Origin: Pandoraea captiosa
GTDB taxonomy: Bacteria; Pseudomonadota; Gammaproteobacteria; Burkholderiales; Burkholderiaceae
NCBI RefSeq assembly: GCF_902459775.1
Contig: NZ_CABPSQ010000005.1
Span: 1 to 64,000 of the forward strand
Direction: 5' to 3'
DNA: 64,000 nt
Part shown: piece after piece, positions 8,145 through 17,069 of the stretch
Position numbering within the stretch: position 1 is the stretch's first letter
Layout of the letters: every line of letters begins with the position of its first letter
Notes under the pieces: generated by a model
What the model saw: the letters and a program-made list of their open reading frames with translations, nothing else
Told to the model about the DNA's origin: nothing
The model's database searches: none
Translations under genes and position numbers: made by a program

Positions 8145-9236
8145 TTATCGCAGCGAACACGACAGCCAATGCGCAATGCGAACCCCGTCCAGGCGAGAAC
8201 CTTCGGGGGTATCGCTGCCGAGCATCGTCACGATCACGGGGCGCTGTTTGTGAACCATCACGCGCATCACCATGTTGTGCCCCGACTCGTTGATGAAACC
8301 CGTTTTCTGAACGCTCGCGTGCACCTTGCCGTAACGGACCAACCGGTTCGTGTTGACGTACTGCAATTGCCCCTTGCCCGTGCGCACGCGCTGCTGGTGA
8401 TCGATGGAGTACCGGCGAATGAGCGGATACTGATTCGACGCTCGCACCAGACGGGCCAGCTCGCGCGCCGTCGAGACGTTGCGCGGGGACAGGCCCGTGG
8501 CATTTTCGAAGCGGGTCTTCGGCATGTTCAGCTGTCGTGCCTTTGCGTTCATCGCGGAGATGAACGCCGGACGTCCGCCCGGATAATCGCGGCTCATTGC
8601 GGCAGCGGCGCGATTCTCTGACGCCATCAGCGAAATGTGCAACATGTCGGCGCGTGAGAGCGTCGAGCCCACGCGCAGACGCGAATGGGTGTACTTCAAC
8701 GTGTCCCGATCCGCGTTCGTCACCGTGAGCGGCCCGTGCATCGCCGGTGCGCTGTCGAGCCACACGACCGCCGTCATGAGTTTGGAGAGCGACGCGATCG
8801 GTCTGACCTGATCCGCGTTGCGTGCGAACAGCGGCGTGTGCGTTTTCTCGTCGACGATATAGACCGCCTTGGAGAACAGGCGCTTGCGCGATGCCGGCGT
8901 GAAGCCGCAGCGTGCGAGCAGCCGTGGTTTTGCGTCCGTACTGATCCGCGGCGACGCCGGCGCGGCCTTCGTGGCCTTGCGCCCCGATCGCACGTTCGCC
9001 GACGGGGGCGCGGCGCGCTTGCGTGTCGTGCTCGCCATTGCCTTGCGCCGGGGCGCCTTTGCTGCCTTTGCTGGTTTCGCGACCGGCCTTTTCTTCTTGA
9101 TGGCGTCATGGCGGCGCTTGCCCGTGCTGGCGGGATGCGCGTTGGCCGCGAGCGCGTCGCTCACGGGCAGACCCGCAATCAGCAGAATGACGCCGAATAT
9201 CACCAGACGGGCCAGAGCGATCGCACGAGGCGACAT
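8145..9236 (-). CDS. pbpG: D-alanyl-D-alanine endopeptidase (PBP7-type)
   Basis: Peptidase S11 enzyme that cleaves D-Ala-mDAP crosslinks in periplasmic peptidoglycan. From the chosen ATG (363 aa) there is a signal peptide (about 1-32, ending ALAANA), then a highly basic Ala/Lys/Arg linker (about 38-95), then the catalytic domain. Active-site motifs are intact: Ser149-x-x-Lys152, Ser206-Glu-Asn208 and Lys311-Thr-Gly313. The frame is open up to 9404, but the extra N-terminus is a low-complexity Leu/Ser/Asp/Pro string before the signal peptide, so I prefer 9236 although no strong ribosome site is visible. Convergent with the IclR gene. The basic linker is longer than in E. coli PbpG and could bind cell-wall polymers. 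Confidence 0.87.
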   Translation of the reverse strand: MSPRAIALARLVIFGVILLIAGLPVSDALAANAHPASTGKRRHDAIKKKRPVAKPAKAAKAPRRKAMASTTRKRAAPPSANVRSGRKATKAAPASPRISTDAKPRLLARCGFTPASRKRLFSKAVYIVDEKTHTPLFARNADQVRPIASLSKLMTAVVWLDSAPAMHGPLTVTNADRDTLKYTHSRLRVGSTLSRADMLHISLMASENRAAAAMSRDYPGGRPAFISAMNAKARQLNMPKTRFENATGLSPRNVSTARELARLVRASNQYPLIRRYSIDHQQRVRTGKGQLQYVNTNRLVRYGKVHASVQKTGFINESGHNMVMRVMVHKQRPVIVTMLGSDTPEGSRLDGVRIAHWLSCSLR

Positions 9237-9743
9237 GCGGTGCAGGCGAGACAGGCGAGACAGGCAGGCGTGGTGAAGCGGACTTAGCAGCGAACCTGGC
9301 GAGCAACGCGACGTGTTGAGCGGATCGGGTGAATCAAGTGAATCGAGTGGGGCGGCTGGGTCGAGTGGGCTGGGCGGCGGGTACCACAAGGCGGACATCT
9401 TCACGCGGTTCCGGAGGACAGAGGTGGACGAAGGACGGCGCGCGTCGGCATATCCCTGCCGTCCCGCGCGGTGCGATAACGGCCACGCAGGATGCAGGCG
9501 CAGAACGCAGACGCACTACACGGGGAAACCTGTTGGACGACGCGACGTCGAGGAGTTCCTGAATTTCTCGAATGCGTATTACAAAAAGTTACATGTCCAG
9601 AACGCCCAACGCGTGAATGCTCTGCGCGGTGCGGCAGATTAGCTTTGCGCATTTGGTTATTGGACGGTGCGGGGTGCGGCTTCCTAGACTGTGCGTTCGC
9701 CTGATCCGGCGCCACCCAATACCAACACGAAGGGGAATCATTC
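9237..9743. other. 507-bp intergenic region, pbpG / metQ divergent
   Basis: Holds the promoters of pbpG (leftward) and metQ (rightward). The part next to pbpG is built of degenerate short repeats (GCGAGACAG twice near 9251-9271; GTGAATCAAGTGAATCGAGTGG near 9330). An AT-rich stretch TATTACAAAAAGTTAC (about 9577-9592) is the likeliest promoter area. AGGGGAA (about 9731-9737) is the metQ ribosome site. No coding frame here has a recognisable product. Confidence 0.5.
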
Positions 9744-10565
9744 ATGCAACGCCGCCATCTGTTTCGTATGCTCGGCAGTCTCTCGCTCGCATTTGCCATC
9801 GGCTCGCTGGGCACGATGGGCGCCCATGCGGCGGACAAGCCGCTCAAGGTGGGCGTGCGCGGCGGCGTCGACGAGGAGATCTGGGAAGTGGTCACGAAGG
9901 TGGCGAAGTCGCGTGGCCTGAACGTCGAACCCATCGTGGTGAGCGGCACCGCGAGCCCGAACGAAGCGCTCAACAATGGCGATCTCGATGCCAATTCGTT
10001 CCAGCACATCCCGTTCCTTCGTGACCAGATCAAACAACGTGGCTACAAGCTCGTCTCGGTCGGTGACACGCTGATCTCGCCGATCGCGTTCTATTCGAAG
10101 AAATACAAGTCGCTCGAATCGTTGCCCGAAGGCGCAAAGATCGGCTTGCCGAACGATCCGAGCAATCAGACCCGCGCCCTCGTCATCCTGCGCGATCACG
10201 GCCTGATCAAGTTGCGTGACGGCTTCGATCCGTACACCGGCACGGCCACGCTGTCCGATGTGACGGCCAATCCGCGCAAGCTTCAGTTCATCGAAAGTGC
10301 CTCCGTGGTGCTCGCACGCTCGCTGCCGGATGTCGATGCGTCGGCCATCGTCAACAGCTTCGCGTATCAGGCGGGTCTGATCGCCACGCGTGACGGCATT
10401 GCCGTCGAGAAGCGCGAGAACAATCCTTACGTGAACATCATTGCGGTTCGCGAGAAGGACAAGAACGCAGCGTGGGTCGCGCCGCTGGTCAAGGCCTACC
10501 AGTCGGACGAAGTGCGCAAGTTCATCGAGACGAAATATCAGGGTTCGGTGATTCCGGCGTTCTGA
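9744..10565 (+). CDS. metQ: methionine ABC transporter substrate-binding protein
   Basis: 273 residues of the NlpA/MetQ family, which binds methionine in the periplasm and delivers it to MetI. A signal peptide (about 1-29, ending GAHAAD) is present. There is no lipobox cysteine, so the protein is predicted to be soluble rather than a lipoprotein as in E. coli. Family signatures include the early strand KVGVRGG, the segment [15 protein letters not shown] and [14 protein letters not shown]. It is first in a metQ-metN-metI operon, with gaps of 53 and 16 bp. Other short amino acids are possible ligands, because some family members differ in specificity. Confidence 0.9.
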   Translation: MQRRHLFRMLGSLSLAFAIGSLGTMGAHAADKPLKVGVRGGVDEEIWEVVTKVAKSRGLNVEPIVVSGTASPNEALNNGDLDANSFQHIPFLRDQIKQRGYKLVSVGDTLISPIAFYSKKYKSLESLPEGAKIGLPNDPSNQTRALVILRDHGLIKLRDGFDPYTGTATLSDVTANPRKLQFIESASVVLARSLPDVDASAIVNSFAYQAGLIATRDGIAVEKRENNPYVNIIAVREKDKNAAWVAPLVKAYQSDEVRKFIETKYQGSVIPAF

Positions 10566-10618
10566 TGCCGCTGCCGATTCTGCGTTCGAGGCCACCTGTC
10601 ACCTGCGAGGAACCTGCG

Positions 10619-11476
10619 ATGACGACACGACACACAGCCGCCGCACCCGTGACCCGTTTGCCCACCGCGGCGGCGCGCGAGGTGGCCCACATCACGTTCG
10701 ACGCACTGGGCAAGGTCTATCCGGGGGCGTCGAGCGCGGCACTGCAAGACATCTCCTTTGCGGTGCAGCGTGGCGAGAGCTTCGGCATCATCGGGCGCAG
10801 CGGCGCGGGAAAATCCACGCTGCTGCGCACGATCAACGCGTTGGAGTTGCCGAGCGCCGGGCAGATCAAGGTGGATGGTGTCGATGTCGCATCGCTCGAC
10901 GAGAATGCCCTGGTCGGCCTGCGTCGACGCATCGGGATGATCTTCCAGCACTTCAACCTGCTGTCCGCGAAGACCGTCTTCGAGAATGTTGCGCTGCCAC
11001 TGCGTGTCGCCGGCGTGTCAAGGCAGGACATCGCGCCGCGCGTGAACGAGCTGCTGTCGCTCGTGGGGCTCTCGGGCAAGGCCGATGCCTATCCGGCCAT
11101 GCTGTCCGGCGGCCAGAAACAACGCGTCGGCATTGCGCGCGCGCTGGTGCATCGCCCTGAGATTCTTCTGTGCGACGAAGCCACGTCGGCCCTCGATCCC
11201 GAGACGACGGACGCCATCCTGACACTGCTGGGCGATGTCCAGCGCGAATTTGGCCTGACGGTCGTGCTCATCACGCACGACATGGGCGTGATTCACCAGG
11301 CCTGCGAGCGTGTGCTGGTGCTCGATCAGGGACGTATCGCCGAATTGGGGCCGGTCGAGGATGTCTTCGCAAACCCATTGGCCGATGCAACACGCGCCTT
11401 GCTGCGCCCGTTGCAACATGCGTGGCAAGGACGTTTTACGCAAGGTGCCGGTCTCCAGCACGCGCACGCCGTCTGA
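10619..11476 (+). CDS. metN: methionine ABC transporter ATP-binding protein, short form
   Basis: 285 residues. ATPase motifs: Walker A GRSGAGKS (about 59-66), Q-loop FQHFNLL, signature [15 protein letters not shown], Walker [13 protein letters not shown] and the H-loop THDMG. It energises uptake with MetI. Compared with E. coli MetN (about 343 aa) it stops soon after the ATPase fold and lacks the C-terminal NIL/ACT-like domain that senses internal methionine, so feedback inhibition by that route should be absent. Start chosen at the ATG after GCGAGGAACCTGCG; an upstream in-frame start would run back into metQ. Confidence 0.92.
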   Translation: MTTRHTAAAPVTRLPTAAAREVAHITFDALGKVYPGASSAALQDISFAVQRGESFGIIGRSGAGKSTLLRTINALELPSAGQIKVDGVDVASLDENALVGLRRRIGMIFQHFNLLSAKTVFENVALPLRVAGVSRQDIAPRVNELLSLVGLSGKADAYPAMLSGGQKQRVGIARALVHRPEILLCDEATSALDPETTDAILTLLGDVQREFGLTVVLITHDMGVIHQACERVLVLDQGRIAELGPVEDVFANPLADATRALLRPLQHAWQGRFTQGAGLQHAHAV

Positions 11477-11492
11477 CGCCGAGGAAACCTCC

Positions 11493-12137
11493 ATGCTCGA
11501 TAAATACCTGCGCGCACTCGGCGAGACCTTGTTGATGGTCACGAGCGCATGCGCCATCGTTTTCGCGGTGGGCTTGCTGCTCGCCGTTGTCCTCGTCATT
11601 ACGGCGCCCGGTGGGCTGGCGCCGCGTCCGCGATTCAACCGCGCGTTGTCGGTCGTCGTGAACCTGTTTCGCGCGGTGCCGTTCATCATTCTGCTCGTGG
11701 CGCTGCTGCCGGTGACCCGCTGGATCGTCGGCACGACGATGGGGACATGGGCCGCCGTTGTACCGCTCGCCGTCCATCTGATTCCCTTCTTCGCGCGAGT
11801 GACGCAGGTCGGCCTGCGCGAGATCGACCCAGGCCTGATCGAAGCGGCGCGGGCGATGGGGTGCCGCCGCTGGCACATCGTGCGCCACGTGCTGCTGCCC
11901 GAAGCGCTGCCCGCCATTCTGGGCGGCGCCACGGTGACCGTGATCGCGATGGTCGGCGCATCGGCCATGGCCGGCGCCGTGGGCGCGGGTGGGCTGGGCG
12001 ATCTCGCGGTGCGCTACGGCTACGAGCGGTACGAGACGAGCGTCATGTTCAACGTGATCGTCATTCTGGTCGCGATGGTGACGCTGGTGCAGTTCGCCGG
12101 TGAGCGACTGGCGCGGCGCGTGGATCATCGACGCTGA
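11493..12137 (+). CDS. metI: methionine ABC transporter permease
   Basis: 214 residues with five predicted helices, typical of MetI, which forms the homodimeric inner-membrane channel. The EAA coupling loop is IEAARAMGCRRWHIVRHVLLP, which docks on MetN. NLFRAVPFIILLVALLP near residues 48-64 and GAVGAGGLGDLAVRYGY near 150-168 are family signatures. ATG follows GAGGAAACCTCC. It is the last gene of the operon and runs toward the terminator at 12188-12213. Confidence 0.92.
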   Translation: MLDKYLRALGETLLMVTSACAIVFAVGLLLAVVLVITAPGGLAPRPRFNRALSVVVNLFRAVPFIILLVALLPVTRWIVGTTMGTWAAVVPLAVHLIPFFARVTQVGLREIDPGLIEAARAMGCRRWHIVRHVLLPEALPAILGGATVTVIAMVGASAMAGAVGAGGLGDLAVRYGYERYETSVMFNVIVILVAMVTLVQFAGERLARRVDHRR

Positions 12138-12187
12138 CGCCCACGCACAGAGCCGGACATATCCGGACGTACCGGTAAGCTGGAATG

Positions 12188-12213
12188 AAAAAAGGCCGCA
12201 CATGTGCGGCCTT
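12188..12213 (-). terminator. terminator between convergent metI and ggt
   Basis: AAGGCCGCACA / TGTGCGGCCTT is a perfect 22-nt palindrome. On the minus strand it is followed by six T, so it is a full rho-independent terminator for ggt. On the plus strand the T tract is weak, but it can still stop metQNI transcription. Confidence 0.88.
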
Positions 12214-12275
12214 CGTCGTTGACGATCCGACGTCGGCCCTGAAGCCGTCGCGGACCGTCCGTCAGGCATGCGACA

Positions 12276-14003
12276 TCAGTACCCGAGCGCCAGACCCGTG
12301 TTGCGACGCGGATCGTTTGCGCCATAGAAGCGGTTCTTGCCGATCGGCTTGCCACCCAGCGACGGCGCGCCCACGAGAATCGCCGCAATATGGTTGGCCG
12401 GTTGCGGACCTGCGAACTTCTGGCCCCAGCTCTCCAGAATCTTCTGCGTGTCCGGGCTGAGTGCGAACGGCTCGATGTTGGTCGCCTCCGGCATCCATTG
12501 CTGGTGGAAGCGCGGCGCATCGACGGCCTCTTGCAGATTCATGCCGTAGTCGATCACGTTGAGCATCGTGAGCAGCGTGGCCGTGATGATGCGGCTGCCG
12601 CCCGGCGTACCCACGACCATGACAGGCTTGCCATCCTTCGTGACGATGGTCGGGCTCATGGACGAGAGCGGACGACGGCCCGGGCCGATGGCGTTGGCCT
12701 CACCCTGGATCAGACCGTACAGGTTCGGCACACCTACCTTGGAGGTGAAGTCGTCCATTTCGTCGTTGAGCAGCACGCCCGTGCCGTTGGCCATGACCTT
12801 CGCGCCGAACCAGTCGTTGAGCGTGTAGGTGACCGACACGGCGTTGCCGTCCTTGTCGATGATGGAGTAGTGCGTGGTGTTGCTGCCTTCATGCGGCGGC
12901 ACACCCGGCTTGATCTCCTGCGAGATGCCGGCCTTTTGCGGCTGGATCGCAGCGCGAATCTTCGCGGCGTAGTTCTTGTCGAGCAACTGGGCGATCGGGT
13001 TCTTCACGAAGTCCGGGTCGCCGAGATAGCTGTTGCGGTCGACGTACGCATGACGCATCGCTTCGATGGTGTAGTGAACGCCCTGCGCCGAGTGGTACCC
13101 CAGATCGTTCATCGGGTAGCCCTCGAGAATGTTCATGATCTCGCAGATCACTACGCCGCCCGAGCTCGGGGGCGGCGCCGACACCACGTGATAACCGCGG
13201 TAGTCGCACTCGACCGGCGCCAGCTCGCGTGTCTTGTACTGATCGAGGTCGGCCTGCGTGATGATGCCGCCGCCCGCCTTGACCGACGCCACCAGCTTGT
13301 CGGCGACTTCACCCTTGTAGAAGCCGTCGGCGCCCTTGGCGCTGATCAGCTTGAGCGTGCGTGCGAGGTCCTTCTGCACGAGGCGCTCGCCCGGCTGGAA
13401 CGGCTTGCCCTTGTTCAGGAAGATGGCGCCCGAGTTGGCGTGATCCTTCTCGAAGTCCTTGGTCGACGTCCACAGCATGTCGACGTCACCCTGATCGAGT
13501 ACGAAACCCTTGTCGGCCAGCGTGATGGCGGGCGCCAGCAGTTGCTGACGTGTCTTCGTGCCGTACTTCTCGCGCGCGTACTCCATGCCCGACACGCTAC
13601 CCGGCACGCCGACGGCCAGATAGCCGGTGGTCGATGCGCCCTTGATGACGTTGCCGTCCTTGTCGAGGTACATGTTGGCCGTCGCGGCGAGCGGGGCCTT
13701 TTCGCGGAAGTCGAGGAAAGTCTTGCGGCCGTCGGCGAGCTGAATCGTCATGAAGCCGCCGCCGCCGATGTTGCCCGCTGCCGGGTACACCACGGCGAGC
13801 GCGTAACCCACGGCAACGGCTGCGTCCACGGCATTGCCGCCTGCCTTGAGCACATCGACGCCGACTTTCGACGCGAGATGCTGGGCGGTCACGACCATGC
13901 CGTTTTCGGCACCGACCGGCGCCTGTGATGCCGCGTGAGCGTTGAACAACGCGCAGCTCAGAGCCGAGGCCAGGAGCGCTTTGGTGAAGGTTGGGTTTTT
14001 CAT
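12276..14003 (-). CDS. ggt: gamma-glutamyltransferase, periplasmic
   Basis: 575 residues with a Sec signal peptide (about 1-24, ending NAHAA). It hydrolyses or transfers the gamma-glutamyl group of glutathione in the periplasm after self-cleavage into large and small subunits. The cleavage-site nucleophile is Thr376 in SNTTHYS. The gamma-glutamyl-binding Arg is in FREKAP (Arg100). The oxyanion and glycine motifs GNIGGGG, PLSSMSP and GTPGGSRI are intact. Length equals E. coli Ggt. It is monocistronic, with its own terminator. A second, cytosolic family member is encoded at 30500. Confidence 0.95.
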   Translation of the reverse strand: MKNPTFTKALLASALSCALFNAHAASQAPVGAENGMVVTAQHLASKVGVDVLKAGGNAVDAAVAVGYALAVVYPAAGNIGGGGFMTIQLADGRKTFLDFREKAPLAATANMYLDKDGNVIKGASTTGYLAVGVPGSVSGMEYAREKYGTKTRQQLLAPAITLADKGFVLDQGDVDMLWTSTKDFEKDHANSGAIFLNKGKPFQPGERLVQKDLARTLKLISAKGADGFYKGEVADKLVASVKAGGGIITQADLDQYKTRELAPVECDYRGYHVVSAPPPSSGGVVICEIMNILEGYPMNDLGYHSAQGVHYTIEAMRHAYVDRNSYLGDPDFVKNPIAQLLDKNYAAKIRAAIQPQKAGISQEIKPGVPPHEGSNTTHYSIIDKDGNAVSVTYTLNDWFGAKVMANGTGVLLNDEMDDFTSKVGVPNLYGLIQGEANAIGPGRRPLSSMSPTIVTKDGKPVMVVGTPGGSRIITATLLTMLNVIDYGMNLQEAVDAPRFHQQWMPEATNIEPFALSPDTQKILESWGQKFAGPQPANHIAAILVGAPSLGGKPIGKNRFYGANDPRRNTGLALGY

Positions 14004-14569
14004 CGTCTTCTGTGGTTCTTGTCGTGAGCGAGATAAAAAGGGACTTCAACTGCCGGAACTTCCACGGCACGGCCCTGCGCCGCAGCCATGCATTCGACGG
14101 ATGTACGACAGGCAGCTCGCCCGCTTCCTCGTGCCTGAGCGAGTGGCACGATGGCGGGGCGATGTCTCCGCTGCCCGGTGTCGTACTTTGGGAAAAATCC
14201 GTCGACCAGACGAACGGTAACGCATAACGGGTAATTGGGGAAAGATGTACCAAAAGTCCGGGGGGCGGGCCACGACACGTATTCACGTGGCGCTGGACAA
14301 TTGGAAAAAGCGCGCGCAAGCCGTCGGCGTTGTGCGCTTTTGCGCAATATGGGGTCAGATGGTGAGGTGGAATTGCCGTCGAAACGAGCGGATCTCCGAG
14401 CGAAAGGCGGGGAAAAGTTCGGATTCTGCCCTGCGGTAGTAAGTCGTCGCGCCGCATGGCATACGTTGTCTTTCGATGATCCGGTCGTAGGGGAAACGAC
14501 GGCATCGCTCAAAAAACAGGCGGCGGTTGCCGCGTTGAGCGGGATTGAACTGCGTGTTGAGTATTTGTG

Positions 14570-14590
14570 GGGGGACGGCATCCGTCCCCC
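14570..14590. terminator. GC-rich hairpin after the M24 peptidase gene
   Basis: A nine-base-pair perfect stem with a 3-nt loop (CAT), 52 bp beyond the stop of the M24 gene. There is no U tract on either strand, so termination is only a possibility. Confidence 0.4.
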
Positions 14591-14600
14591 GTCAAGATCG

Positions 14601-14630
14601 ATCAATGGAGATCGATGGAGATCGATGGCG
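14601..14630. repeat. three 10-bp tandem units
   Basis: ATCAATGGAG, ATCGATGGAG and ATCGATGGCG follow one another without a gap, one helical turn each. They lie just downstream of the M24 gene stop, between it and the hairpin. Possibly replication slippage; function unknown. Confidence 0.6.
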
Positions 14631-14642
14631 ATCAGACCGCCT

Positions 14643-15311
14643 TCAGACTAGCAGGTCCTCGTAGAACGCCCCGAACCGACGTGTGGGGTGCGCGATCTGG
14701 ATCTCGAGAATCCACAGGCCGCCGCTCGGCGTGTCGGCCAGATCCCCGAGCTTGCCGCCCTTGTAAATCGCATGCGGGAAGTCACTGACGCGATGCCCCT
14801 TGATGTCCAGGTTAAGCACCCAGCCCAGCGCCTGCGCTTGCGCCTTTGCGAAGTCGTACAGCGCCTGCCCGGTCACTTTTTCGTCGCGCCAGTGCGCCTG
14901 GACGATGTCGAACAAACGTTTCGCGTCCTCGGCGCAACGCTGCATCTCGGGATCGGTGCCCGTCGTGCGCGTGAAACCGCAGTCGCCTTCGTGCGCGCCG
15001 AAGACCACACCGATATCGATGAAGTAGATATCGTCTTCGCCCAGTACCGGATCGTTTTCGCTCCGTTCGCTGAAGGTGCGCAAAGTGTTCTCGCCGAAGC
15101 GGACCAGTACCGGATGCCAGATGCGGTCCATGCCGAGCGTGCCCAGCAGCGCCTTGCTCGCGGCAATGGCCTCGGACTCGCGCATGCCGGGCCTGATGAT
15201 GGCCGCGATTTTCTCGGTCGCGTCCCAGGTGAGCGCCTGTGCGCGCTTCATGGCGTCGGCACTGAACTTCGCACCGACGGCCTCACGCCGGGCCAGATCC
15301 ATCAACTCCAT
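14643..15311 (-). CDS. M24-family metallopeptidase, single-domain
   Basis: 222 residues consisting of the pita-bread catalytic domain only. The five metal-ligand positions of methionine aminopeptidase/prolidase enzymes are visible: Asp99 (YFIDIG), Asp110 (HEGDCG), His173 (GHRVSD; His180 nearby), Glu203 (LEIQ) and Glu218 (FYEDLL). His66 in WHPV fits the substrate-binding His. It lacks the N-terminal creatinase domain of aminopeptidase P. ATG follows GTGGAGAAATTCG. It is divergent from a MocR regulator that may control it. It could be a small peptidase or a non-peptidase hydrolase of this fold; the substrate is not predictable. Confidence 0.82.
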   Translation of the reverse strand: MELMDLARREAVGAKFSADAMKRAQALTWDATEKIAAIIRPGMRESEAIAASKALLGTLGMDRIWHPVLVRFGENTLRTFSERSENDPVLGEDDIYFIDIGVVFGAHEGDCGFTRTTGTDPEMQRCAEDAKRLFDIVQAHWRDEKVTGQALYDFAKAQAQALGWVLNLDIKGHRVSDFPHAIYKGGKLGDLADTPSGGLWILEIQIAHPTRRFGAFYEDLLV

Positions 15312-15399
15312 CGAATTTCTCCACTGATTGTTTTGGCTTTGGGGGCGACGGTCATGTTGCCGCGTGCGGCACCGACGTCATGGCCATCAGGATAGGATC

Positions 15400-15412
15400 A
15401 AACTTGTATAAT
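15400..15412 (+). promoter_or_regulatory. candidate promoter in the M24 / MocR divergent region
   Basis: TATAAT at 15407-15412, preceded by ATCAAACTTG, is the only good -10 hexamer in the 245-bp gap. It would give the MocR gene a leader of about 140 nt. The complement also reads TATACA in the other direction. Low-GC bases cluster here. Confidence 0.45.
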
Positions 15413-15556
15413 TCGAAGCGCCATTTATTGCGTCTTTCATTGGGCCACTTTGCCTGGGTCATTGGTGACGCATTGCTGATTCAGCGCTGACTCATCACTG
15501 ATTCAGCGGCATGGCGCCCGGAAACCCGCCCATTCATATCCTTCGAATTGCCGCGC

Positions 15557-17026
15557 ATGCGCCGCCGACACCTCAGCCAGTCGCTCGAATTGCCGCTCGC
15601 GCAACGACACGAAAAGGAAACGCGTCAGGCATGGGTCTACCGTTGCGTACGCGAGCGCATCGTGGCCGGTGAACTGCGACGTGGCGACCGTTTGCCCTCG
15701 ACGCGAACGCTCGCCGAGCGCTGGGGGGTATCGCGCGGCATCGTCGCGCTTGCGTTCGAACAGCTCACGCTGGAAGGGTACGTCGCGAGCCGCGTGGGCG
15801 CAGGCACGGAAGTCGTCGCGGACCTTCCCGGGGCACCAGCGAGCATGAAATCGACGCGTCACGCGCTCGCCCCGGCAGAACCATTGCCGGAGAATGCAGC
15901 GTCACTCGCCCTGAAGACCGGTCGCTCGCCGGACGCCACGCTGTTCTCCCTGCCCATATGGCGCAAGCACATGAATCGTGCGCTGCGCACCGTCACGCCG
16001 GCCATGCTGGCCGATACCGATCCGCGCGGCTATTTGCCGCTGCGCGAGAGCATTGCCCGCTACGTGCGCATGACGCGCGGCATTGCCTGCGAGGCGGCCG
16101 ACATCGTCGTGACCACGGGCATTCGCCACGCCATCGATCTCGTGACGGAAGTGCTTGCCGATGCGTCCACCACGTTCTATCTCGAAGACCCCGGCTACAA
16201 GAACTTGTCGACGCTGGTGCGCGCACCAGTGTCGCAGTGCGTGAGCGTACCGGTCGACGACGAGGGCTTCGTCGTGGCCGAAGCCGACCGGCTGGGCGCG
16301 GGCCGCGCAGGCATCGCCTATGTCACGCCCGCGCATCAGGCGCCGCTGGGCACCACGATGTCGATCAACCGGCGCATGCAACTGTTGGCGTGGGCGGCCG
16401 CACGCGATATCTGGGTCGTCGAGGACGATTACGACAGCGAGTTCAGCTACGGCAGCGCACCGTTGCCCGCACTCAAGGCTATCGACACGCAGGCGCGTGT
16501 GATTCATTGCAGCAGCTTCAACAAGTCGCTGTTTCCGTCGCTGCGCATCGGTTATCTGCTGGCGCCGCCGGTGTTGCTCGCGCGCATCGCGGCCCAGCGC
16601 TCGGCCTCCGGTCGCGCGAACAGTCTGATCGAACAAATGGCGCTGGCGAGCTACATCGATGCCGGCGACTTCGCGCGGCATCTGCGCGCATCGCGAAGCG
16701 TCTATTTGCGTCGCCGCAATCTGTTGCTGGACAGGCTGCATGAACGACTGCGGCTGCGACTGCCTGCCCACTGTCGCGTTACCGGCGAGCATGCCGGATT
16801 TCACTTCTTGCTCTGGCTGCCGCCGCAGCTCGACGAGGCGGCGCTCGTCACGGGATTGCGCGAGCAGGACGTATTCGTGGAAGGACTCCGGGAATTCACG
16901 CGGGCACAGGCGTTGGCACCCGCGCTGGTGCTGGGCTACGCCGCGCTGGACGACGCGCGGCTGCCCGATGTCGCGACGCGAATTGCCGACGCCATTGCGG
17001 CGGCGGCCGGTGAGTGCAGATCATAA
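15557..17026 (+). CDS. MocR-type (GntR/aminotransferase) transcriptional regulator
   Basis: About 489 residues: an N-terminal GntR winged helix (about 20-90, RLPSTRTLAERWGVSRG) joined to a type I aminotransferase-like domain (about 120-485). The PLP-binding lysine motif SSFNKSLFPSLRIGY is present, as are the cofactor-contact DDYDSEF and TPAHQAPLG. MocR proteins bind PLP and an amino compound and usually control a neighbouring gene, here probably the divergent M24 enzyme. No pdxST genes are nearby, so a PdxR role is not supported. Start could be TTG at 15548 or ATG at 15557; no clear ribosome site separates them. Confidence 0.86.
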   Translation: MRRRHLSQSLELPLAQRHEKETRQAWVYRCVRERIVAGELRRGDRLPSTRTLAERWGVSRGIVALAFEQLTLEGYVASRVGAGTEVVADLPGAPASMKSTRHALAPAEPLPENAASLALKTGRSPDATLFSLPIWRKHMNRALRTVTPAMLADTDPRGYLPLRESIARYVRMTRGIACEAADIVVTTGIRHAIDLVTEVLADASTTFYLEDPGYKNLSTLVRAPVSQCVSVPVDDEGFVVAEADRLGAGRAGIAYVTPAHQAPLGTTMSINRRMQLLAWAAARDIWVVEDDYDSEFSYGSAPLPALKAIDTQARVIHCSSFNKSLFPSLRIGYLLAPPVLLARIAAQRSASGRANSLIEQMALASYIDAGDFARHLRASRSVYLRRRNLLLDRLHERLRLRLPAHCRVTGEHAGFHFLLWLPPQLDEAALVTGLREQDVFVEGLREFTRAQALAPALVLGYAALDDARLPDVATRIADAIAAAAGECRS

Positions 17027-17069
17027 GCACGTGCCATGAACGCGCACCATGAACGTCGCCTGATGGACC

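Larger units (their letters stand above)
14004..14642. other. 639-bp gene-free region with hairpin and small tandem repeat
   Basis: No frame here has a recognisable product or ribosome site. The left part must hold the ggt promoter. The right part holds a perfect hairpin, GGGGGACGG-CAT-CCGTCCCCC (14570-14590), and just after it three 10-bp units ATC(A/G)ATGG(A/C)G (14601-14630) next to the end of the M24 peptidase gene. The hairpin could end transcription from the M24 gene, although it lacks a T run. Confidence 0.55.

Noticed and set aside
9313-9642. Small frame of 109 codons between pbpG and metQ
   Set aside because: Gly/Ser low-complexity start from degenerate repeats, no ribosome site, no known family.
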